This document shows, piece after piece, positions 5,182-5,712 of a stretch of DNA of 5,712 nt. Numbering within the stretch: position 1 is the first letter of the stretch; every line of letters starts with the position of its first letter. The notes beneath the pieces are model-generated. The model ran no database searches. It saw only the letters and a list, made by a program, of their open reading frames with translations, and had not been told where the DNA came from. The position numbers were made by a program, and so were the translations under genes. This DNA is from Oscillospiraceae bacterium (GTDB lineage Bacteria > Bacillota_A > Clostridia > Oscillospirales > CAG-272), in NCBI GenBank assembly GCA_015064195.1, contig SVSO01000194.1, forward strand, positions 1 to 5,712, given 5' to 3'.

Positions 5182-5712
5182 GTGAGCATTCTTGAACGCT
5201 TCAACGCCGAAATGAAACGACGCATGGTGCGTCTGCACGGCGCGGTGCTCATGTCAAACGGCGAGGTCATCGACGAGGTTTACAACGCTCCCTATACCGC
5301 CGATTCCCGGACGCGCATGTATTCCTCCTCCAAATCGGTGGCGGCGGTGGCAATCGGCAAGCTGGTCAAGGAAGGGAAGCTGTCCCTTGACGACCGGATT
5401 GTTGATGTTTTCGCCGATCGCTTTGACATGGCAGATGCCCCGGAGCGGCTGCGTGAGCAGACCATCCGCCATATGCTCACCATGACCACCGCATATGCCA
5501 TTCCCACCTACGGCGAGAAGAACAAGGATTGGCTGGCTTCCTATTTCAGAGGAAAATCCACCCATTACGCCGGCACCATCTGGAATTACGACAGCTGCGG
5601 AAGCTATGTCCTCGGCGCGGTGACAAAGCATCTCACCGGGCTTGACTTTGTGGAATATCTGCGCCCGGAATTTGACATCATGGGCGTAAACAAGGGTGTT
5701 TGGTGTCTTGCG
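5182..5712 (+). CDS. Beta-lactamase-family serine hydrolase, 5' part
   Basis: The first 177 residues of a serine hydrolase of the beta-lactamase/penicillin-binding-protein fold (class C type); the gene runs off the right edge and family members are usually 330-400 aa. The nucleophile motif S-x-x-K is Ser48-Ser-Ser-Lys51 within MYSSSKSVAAVAIGKLV, followed by the family stretch EGKLSLDDRIVDVF (64-77) and the helix TIRHMLTMTT (94-103). The second motif is Tyr136-Asp-Ser138 in WNYDSCGSYVLGAV, a Y-x-S variant of the common Y-x-N. The third motif (K-T-G or H-x-G) lies outside the window. The N-terminus has no signal peptide, so the protein appears cytoplasmic, which argues against antibiotic resistance or wall metabolism and for an esterase or amidase role on a soluble substrate. 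The 2-nt gap to the previous gene places it in the same operon. Confidence 0.87.
   Translation, partial: MSILERFNAEMKRRMVRLHGAVLMSNGEVIDEVYNAPYTADSRTRMYSSSKSVAAVAIGKLVKEGKLSLDDRIVDVFADRFDMADAPERLREQTIRHMLTMTTAYAIPTYGEKNKDWLASYFRGKSTHYAGTIWNYDSCGSYVLGAVTKHLTGLDFVEYLRPEFDIMGVNKGVWCLA

Noticed and set aside
1..5712. CRISPR array, insertion sequence, tRNA or rRNA inside the window
   Set aside because: No regularly spaced repeats, transposase motifs, terminal inverted repeats or recognisable RNA gene were found on reading the sequence.

Overview
The window reads as part of a chromosome of an anaerobic Gram-positive bacterium, most likely a Clostridia-type gut Firmicute. The reasons are GC-rich genes separated by very AT-rich spacers, strong AGGAGG-type ribosome binding sites, near-consensus sigma-A promoters, and four consecutive cysteine-rich iron-sulfur proteins. 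The taxon is inferred from style, not from a marker gene.

Layout. Positions 1-227 are non-coding and AT-rich. They hold two hairpin-plus-T-run structures reading rightward (candidate terminators of a gene left of the window). They also hold a textbook leftward promoter (TTGACA, 17 bp, TATAAT) that overlaps a weak terminator for the regulator gene. Positions 228-1070 (minus) encode an AraC-family regulator. A 94-bp divergent intergenic region (1071-1164) carries two head-on overlapping promoters that share a 10-bp inverted repeat. From 1165 to the right edge runs one tightly packed rightward operon: an iron-sulfur protein that may be U32/UbiUV-like (1165-2220), three consecutive paralogous two-cluster 4Fe-4S proteins of the epoxyqueuosine reductase (QueG)/reductive dehalogenase (RdhA) superfamily (2235-3317, 3330-4241, 4238-5179), and the start of a beta-lactamase-fold serine hydrolase (5182 to beyond 5712). 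Gaps between the operon genes are 14, 12, -4 and 2 nt, so co-translation is likely.

How the genes may work together. The AraC-type regulator probably senses a small molecule through its N-terminal cupin domain and controls the operon and itself from the shared promoter region. The operon products look cytoplasmic: no signal peptides or membrane segments are visible. One U32-like protein plus three QueG/RdhA-like proteins suggests a low-potential redox system that reduces or rearranges a particular compound, with the serine hydrolase acting on an ester, amide or related bond in the same substrate or product. The substrate cannot be read from the sequence. I do not recognise this five-gene combination as a named pathway, and it is the most interesting item in the window.
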